A stretch of 64,000 bases of DNA from Sparassis latifolia. Taxonomy: Eukaryota > Basidiomycota > Agaricomycetes > Polyporales > Sparassidaceae. The stretch covers positions 930,001-994,000 of the forward strand of contig CM031553.1 in NCBI GenBank assembly GCA_018466975.1. The letters are read 5' to 3'. Both the position numbers and the translations under genes were made by a program. The notes under the pieces were generated by a model. The model did no database searches. It was not told the origin of the DNA and saw nothing but the letters and a program-made list of their open reading frames with translations. Of this stretch, positions 47,102-59,024 are shown piece by piece (the first letter of the stretch is position 1; every line of letters starts with the position of its first letter).

Positions 47102-48771
47102 TCAGACCATGTCGGACGCGTCGTTCGTCACAGTCGCAGGCGCAGGCGCGGAATCGGAGTCAGAGTCGGGCGAGTCTGGCGACGGCTGCATGACGGCGCA
47201 CAGGTCCGCCACACGCTCCTCGTACACCTCCTCGATAGCGATCTCCAAGACGGGCTTCTCGCTGAGCGGGGACACTTTCGCGTCGACGGGCGACGGGAAA
47301 TATGTGCTCGACCCGGCCGAGTGTTCCGACACTGGGTACGCCGCTTTGCCCTCGCTGCCCTCCACATCTCCCAGCGAGATCGAGGAGGAGAGGCGGTCGG
47401 AGAACGAAGAAATCGAGTCTCGCTGCAGCGTCGTCGAGAGGCCGATCGTCGCTGGCTTGTGCCGCACGAACGACGGCATCGTGATCCGCCCGAAGCCGCT
47501 CCCGCTGGGCTTGGATGAGCCCGATCTGCATCGCCAAAGTCAGTCTCGCGCAACACGCAGACAAAGTTTACGACGACATACCCAGACCCGGCGTTCTGTG
47601 AGCGCTGCAGGAAGGACGTTGAGATCCCGAGCCGCCGCACGATGCTCGTCGCCGCAGAGTGGTAGTGCTTGCGCGCCTCCTCTGCGAGGCCGAAGAACGC
47701 AAAGAACACGAACGGGCAGACGATGGTCACCCAGATCTCCAGCATGTAGCCGCTGCCCTGCTGGGTGCCCCACCAGGTCACGACCGGCCACTGCGGGATG
47801 CGCGAGAACTGGAAGTGCATGTCGTGCAGGCCCATCCATTTGTACTGCGGCATTCGCCAGTACGTCGTCATCCCCCACACCCCGATCGGCACCGTCCCGA
47901 GGATCTCAATGAGCGCGAGGCCCATGAGCCGGAAGTAGCGGTTGTACGAGATCATGTTCGAAGAGGACATGAGCTCGTTGAATTGCCGCCGCCGGACGAG
48001 GAACGCGCGGATCGTCAGGCCTGCGAAAGAACCGTCAGATATCTATTGGGTCTTCGGACGATTCGTACTCACTGCCGTAGACCATCGAGATCAATCCGAT
48101 GACGACTGGCCAACTTGACCACAGTATTACAGCCAACCAAGTATTTGGCATGTCCCGCAAGCAGCCGAGGCCCTCGATGAGGTCATACCGCTGTCCCTCA
48201 TAAAACCAGTCTACAACACTTTGATAAGGCCATCGACCTCTGGATGATAAGAAAAATACGTACATAGCGCCACGCAAATCACGGGGATACCCAGGCCTAT
48301 AACGCAGTCAACCAGGACCATGCGCCGCTTGTCGGCCTTGGTAACGGAGACAGTGGAGATGCTCGCGATCTTGTACAACCTTCGGTTTATGCACAAGGAC
48401 GAGCAACAAATACCGATGGCAGACGCAATTTTCCACCGTGAAGCTGTATGGCGAGCTTAGGCTTCACTGCCGATACAACTCAAAATTAAAGACATACTAA
48501 TGTCGCACCACACTGGTGCCCAGTCAATGACGTTATCTCTCCAGATAGTCATGTTAATCCCTTGGATAAGGGCTTGACTACCGCTCCAGAAGATATATAG
48601 GACACAACCCATATTCCATGCTACGGGTGACAATTGAATAAGTCACGACTGCGGATAAATTTCACACATACCTTCGATGTGCCACCACAGGGGGATGCAC
48701 ACCAGGACAGACCCCAGGAAAGAGAAGAAGATCCCAGCGTCGGTGACGGAGTAGAACTTCTGGAGGTTCAT
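47102..48771 (-). CDS. STE3-type pheromone receptor (7TM GPCR)
   Basis: Seven-helix G-protein-coupled receptor for farnesylated mating pheromone, in the plasma membrane. Six exons on the minus strand: 48771-48672, 48620-48498, 48443-48264, 48210-48073, 48020-47582, 47525-47102 (467 aa), phases consistent. Family marks in order: GSVLVCIPLWWHIEAWNMGC (helices 1-2), ALIQGINMTIWRDN and WAPVWCDI (start of helix 3), SLCINRRLYKIASI, VDCVIGLGIPVICVAL (helix 4), a GQRYDLIEGLGC loop, WPVVIGLISMVYG (helix 5), RRRQFNELMSSSNMISYNRY then YFRLMGLALIE (helix 6), and TIVCPFVFFAFFGLAEEARK (helix 7). The cytosolic tail of about 180 residues is Ser-rich and acidic at its end. Whether it is the mating-type receptor or a mating-independent STE3-like paralogue cannot be decided from sequence alone. 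Confidence 0.92.
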
Positions 48772-51505
48772 GTCGATTATTTGGCACCGACAGCGAGGGA
48801 CTGGGATGGGCGTTCGGGAGACGACACGACCTCGAAAAAAAGAGCATCTAGCAGTTTAAATCCATCATCACTAGTCCTCCGCCTTGTCCACGATTTCGGG
48901 TGCATTTGCGCGATACGGGCATTGACTTGAAGCTGCCATATCCGGATGTCTCTTTGTATGCGTCCGCTTTAGGAAGGTCCGAGAAGGCGCGCCCGCGTGC
49001 TGCACCAGAAAATCCCCCTAGATTTCGCATCACCTGAGGCCTTCCGACCAGGCGAGCCTCTAAACCATTCTCGCTTCAAAGCAAGTCCCTCAGACGGGGG
49101 TCAAGTGGCCTTCCGAGGATTGGCACATTTCGCTACTAGATGCGTCAACTTGAACCTCCGGCCATGGATTCCAGCTGGCAAGATAAGTAAACAAGACCAC
49201 CCAGAATTCCACAGCTAGAGAAGGACTTCCTCTGAGACGGTGAAAGTAGTCAGGGCGCATAAAGAAGTTGTATCTAGCGGCAGGGTTACCGTGTCTAACC
49301 AGCCCTCTTCCGGGCTTGGATAATTGGTACGCCTGTGTTCAAGAATGGAACCTTTCGAAATGCTGAAGGTGCGTACGTTGTAGTCAAGGATCATGAACGC
49401 AACTAAACCGCATACATACAAGAGTTTTCTTCAGTAATCAGGCACTTAGCTACCGTCGCATTTCTGATCAGAGAGATGAAAACACAAGGCCCAGGTGATT
49501 AATATGCACTGTAAGATGCAGTCGACGAGAGCACAGCAGGCGAGTTACGGCAGTCGTTGTAAAGTCTCCGGGCTGAGATTATCTGTAGTTCATCACGGAG
49601 AGATGAGCGTCCAGAAGACCTCAGGAAACTATATCCGGTTACTCCTGCCTGTGCCACGATGCCGGTGCCTGGCGGAAGCAAAGTGTGGGAGGAACGCTTG
49701 GGAAGGTGCAGAGATGCGAGATGGCACGGATGGGTACGGTACCCTACCGGTGCTTCTAATCATGTCACAGCCCTGCAAGTAATAACTGAGGGGATAAGAA
49801 TTGTTGTAATTCAAGTTTAAACTAATTAATCGTTGGCGATTGAAGGAGTTAGCCCACGAGAACGCGCTTGTGCACACGCACCGCGCTCATCCCATGCAAC
49901 AGCGACGAGCAGTTTGGCACTGGTGACTAGTGAGTGCCACAGCATCCGTCCTGGACACGGCGCTCGCCGCTGCTCTCGGCCACTTGTTCAAAGCTGGGGG
50001 AAGCTGAGGAGTATGGATTGCTCTATTACATGGGAGCCATGGATTAGAGTGCCTTCTTACAATGCAGTAGAAGTTACAAACTGCAAATCTTACTGACCGG
50101 AGCTACGGTGAGGGAAGAGGAAATACATGCCAACTGCCAGACACAGGCTCAGCTTGAGACTTTCCAAGTACTGGCTCTGGTTTGTGTGACACGAGAAGGG
50201 AGAAGAGGGGCAGTAAGTGAGATGACGAAGTGTTCTCAGTGGACATCCGAATGAGGAAGGGGAGATACTAAGAAAGGAAATTTTGTAACATAGAGGCCTC
50301 ATCCACGACTAAGTGCTCATACTTCTGCGGATCCTCCAGCCTCCTTATGATGACTTTGGCATGGATGCAGGAGTTCACTAGCTATTTTTCAGATACAATA
50401 ACATGCCAGGACCACAGCGGAAGCAAGGATCTCGACATCACTAGTGCTTCAAGTTTGCGTGTCTGAGATTGTGGTAGAGGATGCATACATGAAGTAACTC
50501 TGGAAAATAAATATATTCTTTGGCCTCGGGTTTGCGGTCTGCGGCGGTTCTGCCTCTGTGGTGTAAAACGACTTCTTCTCGGATTCCCCACGGAATATCT
50601 GTTTTGATTCAAATTGGATGTGTAAGACGAATGACTGGTTGGACTGAGCATTTTTGGGCCGAGCAATTATTTTGACCGACTTTCTTCACGTGTATGTTTC
50701 GCCCCGCTTAGGAGCCTCTATATCTTCAAGTTCAATTTGCCCTAGAAGACCTACTTTAGGCTGAGTTCGACAAAAAGTACGTCCCACTGCACATACGTAT
50801 GTAGGCGAGGCTCACAGCTTTCGTAAATTCCACTTTTTATTGCCCAACCGAATAGTGTTCGCGCTCCAAAGGTGGTTTTCTTGGGACGCAACAGTTACTC
50901 ATCATAGCAGCTTCGATGAAATAAGAAAACAAGTCAGTCCTGTGCTGACGGCCTGGCAGCCTGACACAATCTCTTCAGAAGATTAAAAATAAGAAATATG
51001 GAAGTGATCAGTGAGTTTCCGCGTGATCTCGCTGAGACTAAGCTGAGACACCAACGACCCACCACCATCAGCAGCGTCATCTGGTGCCAGATGTTCCTCA
51101 TGCACACTCGGTTCGGATATCCAGCCATTGCAGTCCAAGAACGTCCTGCCCTCGTTCAGACATGTCCTAGAGACCGCCGACACGTTTCGGAATGCCCGCC
51201 TTTACGCTCTTTTGACGCATGACATCGTGCTCACGGTCCTGCATCTGCCAAGCTATACGCCAAAGTTTAACTGACAGAACAGGTGATTCCCAGCCTACAC
51301 CGCAGCCGCGATCACCACGGCACCGATGCTTACAGACGAGGAGCCATTTCGAGACGGCGTATCATCTCCTCATCATAACTTTGCACCAAGCTGTACAGCG
51401 TCAATTCGTATGCAGTGACCATCTCCTTTCGCGTCTTCGGTCGTCCTCTTCTGTCCCCTTCTTTTCACTGTCTCCAGAGACCGATAGGCCCCACCGGGCG
51501 GCGAG
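48772..51505. other. long gene-poor stretch beside the receptor
   Basis: 2.7 kb, the longest gene-free piece of the window. It is A/T-richer than its surroundings, and only frames shorter than 100 codons occur, none recognisable. I checked for short CaaX pheromone frames on both strands; a minus-strand C-D-G-S stop near 49446 has neither aliphatic residues nor a start codon. The first part is the receptor promoter, the last 300 bases the promoter of the next transporter. Remnants too decayed to recognise are possible. Confidence 0.4.
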
Positions 51506-53880
51506 ATGGGAGTGTCGTTCGTCAGCCCCTTCGAGCTGGTTCTGTCCAAGCTTGACGCCTCGGATAAAGGTGTGTGTTTAGAGACCTGTGCAGTGACATC
51601 ACTTGCCTTCCCGCTAGCAACGTCTGCCAAACCCATACCTGTTTTGCGAGAAGAATGGGCGCCAAGTGTTGCTATGCGCGCCGCTCAGCGTCTGTCGTTG
51701 CGTGCGGGATTGGTGTCGCGTTTATTCGCTGATATCGCTAGAATGCTGATTTTCCTGGCTCAGCGGTGCGGATCGAGGAGGTGGAGCAGGTCGAATATCG
51801 GTTGTACAGGCGAAGATGGGTCGGGCTCGTCGCGATCGTACGTTTTCCTCAGCGCTGTAGGTATTAGGCGAAGTTGAAGCAATAGACAGATGATACTGAA
51901 CGTGGTTGCGGGGATGCCTCTCGTATGGTTTGGCCCCATCGCGGACGATGGTACGTTCGTGACTTGTCACTTGTGCAGGATTTAAACTCATACGTCAAAC
52001 CCGCAAACTCAGTGGTCAACCAATTCGGCATCACCCTCGACCAGGTAAATTGGCTGGGAAATGTCGTGAACGTCATCTACGTACCCTGCGCGTGCGTGAT
52101 ACCCGCCCTATATTCATGTATCGGCCTCAAAAGATCGGTACGCGCGAGAATTTAGTGCATTCTGTCCTCCGTGATTTTATCTGATCCCGATGTGCAGTGC
52201 TATGTGGGCGCGATCTGTTTCGTCGTTTCTGGTTGGATACGCTACGCCGCAACGGCGAAGCCGCTGTCGATAAATGGTGCCTTCGCTCTGATGCTCCTGG
52301 GACAAGTGAGATGTCTCCTTGCGCCGTGGGCGCGTCTTAATCTGAAGCGTCTGTCTGTGACATAGGTACTTGCCGGATTCGCCCAACCGATATTCCAGGT
52401 GCTGATCCCGAGATATTCGGAAAAGTGGTTTGACCTCAGAGGTCGCACCACCGCGACCATGCTTATGTCGATAGGTCCGTGGTATTTTGCTTCCATTCAC
52501 GCAAATATTCTGAGTTACCTAGCCAATCCAATTGGGACCGGTTTGTCTCAATTGATATCGCCCTTGTGCGGGACGCCTAGTCAGTCGGTTAGTGCTCATC
52601 GCTCTTGTTTTGTGATCTTGTTAACTGAACAGTGGTTGATTTCGCGTAGCTCCTCATTCTGGGCATTGTATTCAGCGCTGCGACGCCGCTTGTATTCTTC
52701 ATCGAGGATGCACCCCCCACCCCTCCGAGTATGTGTTAGTTCATCATGTCCACGTACCTATCTTTTGACTGCGCGGTCGCCTCTTCCCGTGCAGCACCTT
52801 CCGCTGCCGAACAGAACCCATCTTTCAGGTCGCTCGTCATTGCCCTGATAGGGAAGACACCACACGATGCACCGACGTACATGACTTTCCGACAACGCAT
52901 CGACTTTGTCGTGATGGCGCTCGTTTTTGGAGTATTGGTCGGAATGTGAGCGTGCATTCCCAGTTTTCGCTCTTTCGCGCTGACGTCTTGTGCAGCACCA
53001 CGTCCTTCTCTATTCTTACAGCACAAGACTTTGTGAGCCCACTCCGATACCAGCTTCGCATGACGTTGACGCCCCCGCAGGAGCCGTACGGCTACGGCGA
53101 CTTGATTTCCGGCCTGATGGGCGCCACTATCCTCCTCGTCGGTATCGTCGCGGCGGTGATCAGCGCCCCTCTCTTCGACCGCGTTCTGTCGCACCACCTT
53201 GCACTCAGCTGCAAGTGTTTGTGCCCCATACTCGGGGCAAGCTGGCTGAGTCTGATCTGGGCAGGTACGCTTTTGTCCCATCTCTTCCCCGCACATACAT
53301 GGGTTGCGTTGTGTGGAGCGGCGGCTAACGCGTCGTCGCAGTGCGCGCGAACAACACGGGTGCGCTCTTCGCCGTCATGGCCATCATCGGCGCGTCGAGC
53401 CTGACGCTGCTCCCGGTCGCGCTCGAGCTCGCGGTAGAGCTCACGCGCAACGCAGATGGGAGTTCCGCTGTGCTCTGGGGATCGTACGCGCCCTCTTTCG
53501 CGTATCGCCGCGTGTTTATGTCTCTGACCCTTTCTCGAAGGGCTAACCTGTTTGCTGTGATCTTTGTCGTCGGTGGGTACACCCTTCTCACCTGGAGATC
53601 ATGCGCGCTGACATGAGTTGCAGTCGAGGGCGCACTGCGCGCAGGGCCAGATGCGCGCCCGCCGTACAACATGTCGCGTGCGCTCATCTTCCAGGGCGTC
53701 CTCGCGTGCACCATCGTCGTCGCGTTGGCGCTCGAGGGCAAGCAGCAGCGGCGCGCGGAGGACGAACGCAGGATAGCTGCTGCTCGTGCGGTTACGGGTG
53801 ATGCGCTGCGGCTTGCAGAGATTGTACGACGCAGCGATGGGAAGTCGGACGCGGGGACGGGGAGTGGGCTCGATGTGTAG
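51506..53880 (+). CDS. MFS transporter, FLVCR/SLC49-like
   Basis: Major-facilitator protein resembling the FLVCR/DIRC2 (SLC49) group, whose animal members carry haem or choline; the fungal substrate is unknown. Fourteen exons fit in phase: 51506-51569, 51764-51837, 51890-51950, 52013-52137, 52198-52305, 52366-52474, 52523-52587, 52650-52728, 52795-52945, 52996-53032, 53081-53264, 53342-53483, 53541-53572, 53624-53880 (495 aa). Recognised from YRLYRRRWVGLVAI at the start, WFGPIADDVVNQFGITLDQV then NWLGNVVNVIYVP, GWIRYAATAKP, AGFAQPIFQVLIPRYSEKWF, ANPIGTGLSQLISP, LVGITTSFSILTAQ and the late helices. Exon 1 is the least certain: it fits only by phase and through a 194-nt intron. The C-terminal tail is charged (GKQQRRAEDERR). 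Confidence 0.82.
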
Positions 53881-54282
53881 GCTCGCGGGTTGGTGTCTGT
53901 GCTGTTAAATGGGATATTGTTGTATTCATAGATGTGTTGTAGTAGTGTAATAATGGTTTCTATTACTACTTATTCATTTTGGACTCTAAAAACCCAGAGG
54001 TTCCTCTAGATACGCGTACTAGCACTTAAGATAGCGAGACGCCGGCGCCTGCTTGTGACGTCACGCGACGATCGTCCCACTCGAGAGCCGCAACCGCCGA
54101 GTCCGAGCCTCTGCTTTGAACGTCGCCAATAGCACCGCGCTCATCGTCTCACGCGACGCCGACGTGGCAGGAAGGAACGTGCAACGAAGTGAGCAAGATC
54201 CGGCCTATCTTTATGCGTCTGGGACGCTTCTAAACCTCACGCGCGGCACGTTGCACTCTTTATTCAATCTTACCCGCATACC
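53881..54282. promoter_or_regulatory. promoter with CRE-type palindrome
   Basis: The 400 bases between two plus-strand genes contain TGACGTCA at 54056-54063, a perfect CRE/ATF octamer about 220 bases before the next start codon. The same octamer occurs upstream of the pheromone gene (33069). ATF/CREB-type bZIP binding is inferred. Confidence 0.45.
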
Positions 54283-55941
54283 ATGTCGCACGCAGCAGGG
54301 CCCTCGCATTTGGACGAGGACGAGAGGATGTCTGGAAAGGACCGTGATTTCGGGCTTACGGAGACGTACTCTGACTTGGGCGAGGAGGAAGAACAGGAAG
54401 AGGGAGATGGAGAGTCAGATGGAGACAATCGCAGCGAGGGAGAAGAGGACGATATCGACGAAGGTGATACAGACCAAGACGACATCGACGATACGCAGCC
54501 CTATCTTACACGGAGCCCCAAGAACATGAAGGGAAAGGGAAAAGGCTCCGTCTATTCTCCCCGACCGAGTGCGGTGGACAGGACACAGTCGTCGAGCTCG
54601 TCGTGGGCAGACCTCGACTTGTCGGTCATTGTCGCTTTCGTATCGCCCATAGGGAACTGGCTTACCGGCGGTGATCACATCAAGAACCTCTTCCTGATCA
54701 TTCTCCTCATATTCTACCTCCACCAGCTCATAGAAAGTGTGTCGCCTTTTTACTCTCTGCTTAATGCTATACTCACAGCGACTCGCAGTACCCTGGAGAT
54801 TATACCAAGCTTCCCTCCCTCACAAGCCCTCTCATTCACCCAACCCGGCATCCACAGACCCACAGACCGCCCGCCTAGTCGCTTTAGCGCGAACCGAGCT
54901 GCACAGGCAGGAGCTCTTCTACCTCGTCCTCACGGTGGTCTCTCCTCTCCTCGGAGCAGCCTTCCTTCAACATATAGCCGACGCACTCGGCGGCACGCAG
55001 GCGCTCTCCTGGTTCAGCACGACGCTTTTCGTGCTCGCGACGGGTCTTCGCCCGTGGTCGCACCTCGTCGCGCGCCTCCGCGATCGCACCAGTGCATTGC
55101 ACAACGCGGTGCACTACCCGCCGCCCGCAGAGTCCGAGGCCGCCGCTACTGCTGCAGCGCAGGAGCGTGCATTCGGGAAGGCCCTCACAAGGCTCTCGAG
55201 CGTCGAGCGCCAGCTTGCGGATTTACGTGCCCGTGCAGCGCGCGGGGACAAGCTGCAGGGCGTGTGCGACGACCTCAGCGAGGCGATCGGCGACCTCGAG
55301 CGGAACGCAAAGCGCGGCGAACGCAAATCCGACTCGACTCGCGCTGAGCTCTCCGCACGCGTCGCTGCGCTCGAGGCGGGCTTTACAAGTGGAGGAGCGC
55401 CGCCGCAAGGACGCTGAGAGGTTCAAGTCTGGGCTTAGTCCGCTGCCGCCTGCGTACGCTCACGTTCGCGCGCGCGCACAACTATGTGTCGACGATTGTG
55501 GGCACACTGATCCGCATGCCGAAGACGCTCTGGTCCCTCGGTATGAAGGAGCTCAGTCCTGAGAAGCCTGCAACGAGCCCTCAAGCTACCGGTCGTACAA
55601 ACGGACATGTCACCTCGCCGATCATTCGTGAAGGTACGAGACACGCCCCGCGCCTCGCGACAATCCCCGAGGCGGAGCACTCGGACGCGGATTCGGACGG
55701 CACGTACGTCTCGGACCCGGAGAAGGAGAGGGACAAGGAGGAACGCATGCGGAGCCGCAGCCGCAGCCACAGCGGAGGTAGCGGACGTGCCGCGAAGGCC
55801 AAGGCGCGGGCGCGCTCGTACTCGTACAGCGAGAAGGGGTTCGAGGTCGTACAGGGCCTCATGCTCTGGCCGTACCGCGCGAGCGTGCGCGTGCTGGTTG
55901 CTGTTATGCCTCCTGTGAAGAAAATCTTGCCAGTGCTGTGA
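54283..55941 (+). CDS. acidic, coiled-coil multi-pass membrane protein, unknown
   Basis: I recognise no named family, though the layout looks like a conserved basidiomycete protein. Three exons: 54283-54736, 54789-55388, 55439-55941 (518 aa). The N-terminal 75 residues are strongly acidic (EEEEQEEGDGESDGD). A membrane helix follows (NLFLIILLIFYLHQLIE), then a pair of hydrophobic segments (LFYLVLTVVSPLLGAAFLQH, WFSTTLFVLATGL), then a coiled coil of about 70 residues rich in Glu/Arg/Leu (LTRLSSVERQLADLRARA). The tail is Arg/Ser-rich (MRSRSRSHSGG), ending in a hydrophobic segment near the C-terminus. Reading straight past 55388 hits a stop, but a 50-nt GTGGAG...TTAG intron restores the frame exactly, so no frameshift is needed. 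An ER or nuclear-envelope location is a guess. Confidence 0.7.
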
Positions 55942-56486
55942 AACAGGGACGCGCGGGTTTGTTGGCCATACCCAATTTCTCTTGTTCCTCTGATCGGTGA
56001 GGATATTTATGGCTCTCGTGTTTCTCGTCGATATCATTGCATCCCGCTTTGTTGCTTGTCGTATGAACGTGCATTGTGTGTATTTCTACCCTTTTCGCTG
56101 TTGTTGCCTGGAACGGGCTTGTATTCTATTATGCATGGGGTCTCCGCATTGATATCCAGAACGTTTACCACACGTCATTACCGATTATAATTCTGCATGT
56201 TGTTCGTTGCAATTGCCTGACATGGCGTGTTCTTGTGTCTCGTTTGTCTGACGCTTTCGAAATCTGATGCATGACCGTTCAACGTTCAGCCCCAAATTAG
56301 ACCTCACAGCTCTCAAGGGGGTTATCTTGGTGGCGAACGTAGATGAATCTAATACTGAGGACGAAATCTGAGTTTATACACATATATCTCAAGACAACAG
56401 GCTTCCCCGAAAGCGAGAAACAGAACGTAGCCTAACGTAGCCGTGCCGCTCTATGTAGTGTCCGACGCACCTCTAGAACTTTCCAC
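55942..56486. other. intergenic, convergent 3' ends
   Basis: 545 bases of 3' flanks, T-rich after the membrane-protein gene. No gene seen. Confidence 0.4.
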
Positions 56487-58658
56487 TCAGAACCCTGGGC
56501 GATGCTCCACCAGCACCGGCAGCTTTCCTTTCTGGCAGACCACAACCTCCCTGACGCTGTCGTCGTATGTCTGCGGGTCAAACCCGGCCGGGAAACGCAT
56601 CGTGAGACGCTGCATAATCAGGCACACAAGCATCCGCATCTCCTGCAGCGCGAGGTTCTTGCCCACGCAGTTCGCGGGGCCGAACGAGAACGCGAGGAAC
56701 GCAGATGCGTTATGCACGAACCCCGGCGTCTGCACTTGCAACGCCGGGTCTTCAGCGATGAGCCACCGCTCGGGCCAGAATTTGTCCGGCATGCTGAAGT
56801 TGCGCGCATCGCGATGCACGGACCAGGTGTGGATCGAGGCGTTGGTTTCTTCGGGGAGGTAGCTGCGAGAAGGGGGTTAGGACCGTCAGGAAAATGTGCG
56901 CGAGATAGTCGACATACTAAGGCCCGATGAACTTGCCGCCATGTCCCTTCCCAGTGGTCCTCTGGCTCCCGCTAGGGACGGCAGGATACAACCTCATAGC
57001 TTCGTTCCTACGACATCCACCTAAAATTAGTACACCCCACGTCGCCGATTTGCGCTCACTCACAGAACGGCATTCAGGAAAGCCATGTCCCCGTGGTGTT
57101 TCGTATCGAGTGCATTCTCGCCCGGGGGATAGAGCTTGTCCACCTCCGCTTGCAAGTTCGCGTAGGCCTCGCGGTGGCGGAGAAGGCAGAAGAATAGGCT
57201 TGTGAGCACCCCCGAGGTCGTATCTGAGCCCGCAATGACCGCGAGCGAGCCGTCGGAGATGACATGCGCAAAGGGTGGCTGCGCTTCTGCCTTGCCGTCT
57301 TCATTGTTCTGCAAGCACGCAGGTCAGCGGGCTTCATGAGAAGCAGTAGCGACGGGGGGCTCGCACGAGGTAGTGGAAGAGGTCTCGGCTGTGCGAGCCG
57401 TTCTTTACACGCAGTGAGGCGCGCTGGATTCCGAATGCGCGCATCTTCTTCCAGCTCTCGCCGACGCCGGGAACGCTTCGTGCATACATGCTCAGCCACG
57501 GGACTTGGCCCAATACGGCTGCCCATCTGCGCGAGCGTTTGGTCAGCCATATGGGGCGGGAACGGACAAACAACCCTACTTCAAGCCCGACACGAGCTGG
57601 CCCCAGATACTGGCATCATCCCCGTCGCGCATCATCTCTGACCCTCCGCCGAAGCTGCGCTCACACGATGTCAAAAAAACGGCATATATCGGCGGGTTAA
57701 ATTGGAAAGCCTTACGCCATATCGCTCATAAAGTCAAACCTAGCGATAAACCGGCGCGTGAGCGAGGACACGCGCACACAGAGAAGCGGAAAGGTGCGCA
57801 CGTAAACCAGCCGAACCAGGTTCCGAGGTCGACCCGTTGCTGTCTGCCAACCCCCTCGACGAACTGCGTCGCACGCCGGGCTATTATTTCCTCGTATCCC
57901 TTGAGCGCGGTCGAATTGAACGCTCGGTTCCACGGCTTCCGCCGCGCTGCATGTTCCGCTAGGTTGGAAGTACTTATCAGTGAGCGGATCTGCGGGTACA
58001 TCGTGCGGCCTGCCCATTCTGTCAACGGGTTAGACAATCCAGGAAAGGGGCCGAGAAGAGCGAGAACTCACCGGAACTGCGAGGCAGACCCAAGGAGCCC
58101 ATGAGGGGAACAACTGCGGCGGTATCACGAATGGACACTTCATTGGGACCTGCAGCAGCATTTCATGCACGGAAATTGGTAGACGTAATCGACAAGGCGT
58201 ACCAATTCTTACAATGTCACCATAACGCTTGTGCAGCGCACGGCCGTGGGTATGCGTGCGTCCCTGGAACGTAACCCACCCCATGGGAAACTTGGAAATC
58301 TTTAGGAGCAGCGGGCCCGGGTACCGCGCAAGCGGGTGGAAAGGAGAGAGACGGTATATAACTACCGACAAGACGATGGTGGCATAGTAAACAGAGAAAG
58401 ATATAAAGACTGCTTGAAGAGGCGCAAGATGCTGCAACAAGAGCGGTAAAGCTAGAGTCGGGGGGATCACGAGTAAGGGAAGATGAACGGAAAAGTCGAT
58501 TGGCTCGTAGCGCTTGAATATGAGGTAGACCACCTGCCCGAGATGAAGTCAACTTTACAAGAGAAGTGGTCACCTATGCTACTCACAATAGCGGAACCGC
58601 AGAGTGTGAGAATTGCACCACTCAAAGTGAGCTTCGGGAGAGTGAAGGCCTCTTGCAT
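56487..58658 (-). CDS. cytochrome P450 monooxygenase
   Basis: Haem-thiolate monooxygenase anchored in the ER. Ten exons on the minus strand: 58658-58587, 58533-58203, 58149-58072, 58018-57802, 57739-57716, 57654-57580, 57526-57367, 57308-57064, 57007-56918, 56862-56487 (555 aa), all phases matching. The N-terminus has several hydrophobic helices, then the proline-rich hinge RYPGPLLLKIS. I helix: AVIAGSDTTSGVLTSLFFC with the AGxDTT motif. K helix: NEAMRLYPAVP (ExxR). PERF-type: MPDKFWPERW. Haem loop: FSFGPANCVGKNLALQEMR with the Cys ligand. Everything needed for activity is present. Basidiomycete P450s of this shape belong to large expanded clans; I cannot assign a CYP number or substrate. One exon is only 24 nt. 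Confidence 0.92.
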
Positions 58659-59024
58659 GCTGAACGAACAGTGGAAGTTCCCATACTCGAACCGCCGTAC
58701 TTGTACTTGATCACAGGTGGACCCCTGGATCAAGAATTCGACGTATACAGGTTACCCGCCGATCTCCGATCAGGAACTGCCAAGTACTAGTTCGCGAAGA
58801 TGTTGGCCGCTGGTGGCCTGCGCGCGAAAATGTGCCTTAAAAGGCAAGGCAACGACGAGTACAGAGACACCCACAACCTCGAAGGGGCGACATAGCACAG
58901 CATGGCACTCCCGATATCAATATGGGCGTTTCGACTCGTCCAGGTGCGGCAGAGTACCTATCATTCGCTTGGTGAGCACGAATGGATATGCCATCATTGC
59001 CATGGAGATTTCCTGATTTCTCTA

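Noticed and set aside
46998..47912. 304-codon plus-strand frame across the receptor gene
   Set aside because: Antisense to the spliced STE3 receptor, Arg/Ser-rich, no recognisable domain.
49440..49500. Minus-strand C-D-G-S stop near the receptor
   Set aside because: Asp and Gly are not aliphatic, and no ATG precedes it in frame.
55381..55440. Apparent frameshift in the acidic membrane-protein gene
   Set aside because: A 50-nt GT-AG intron (55389-55438) restores the frame exactly, so no indel is needed.
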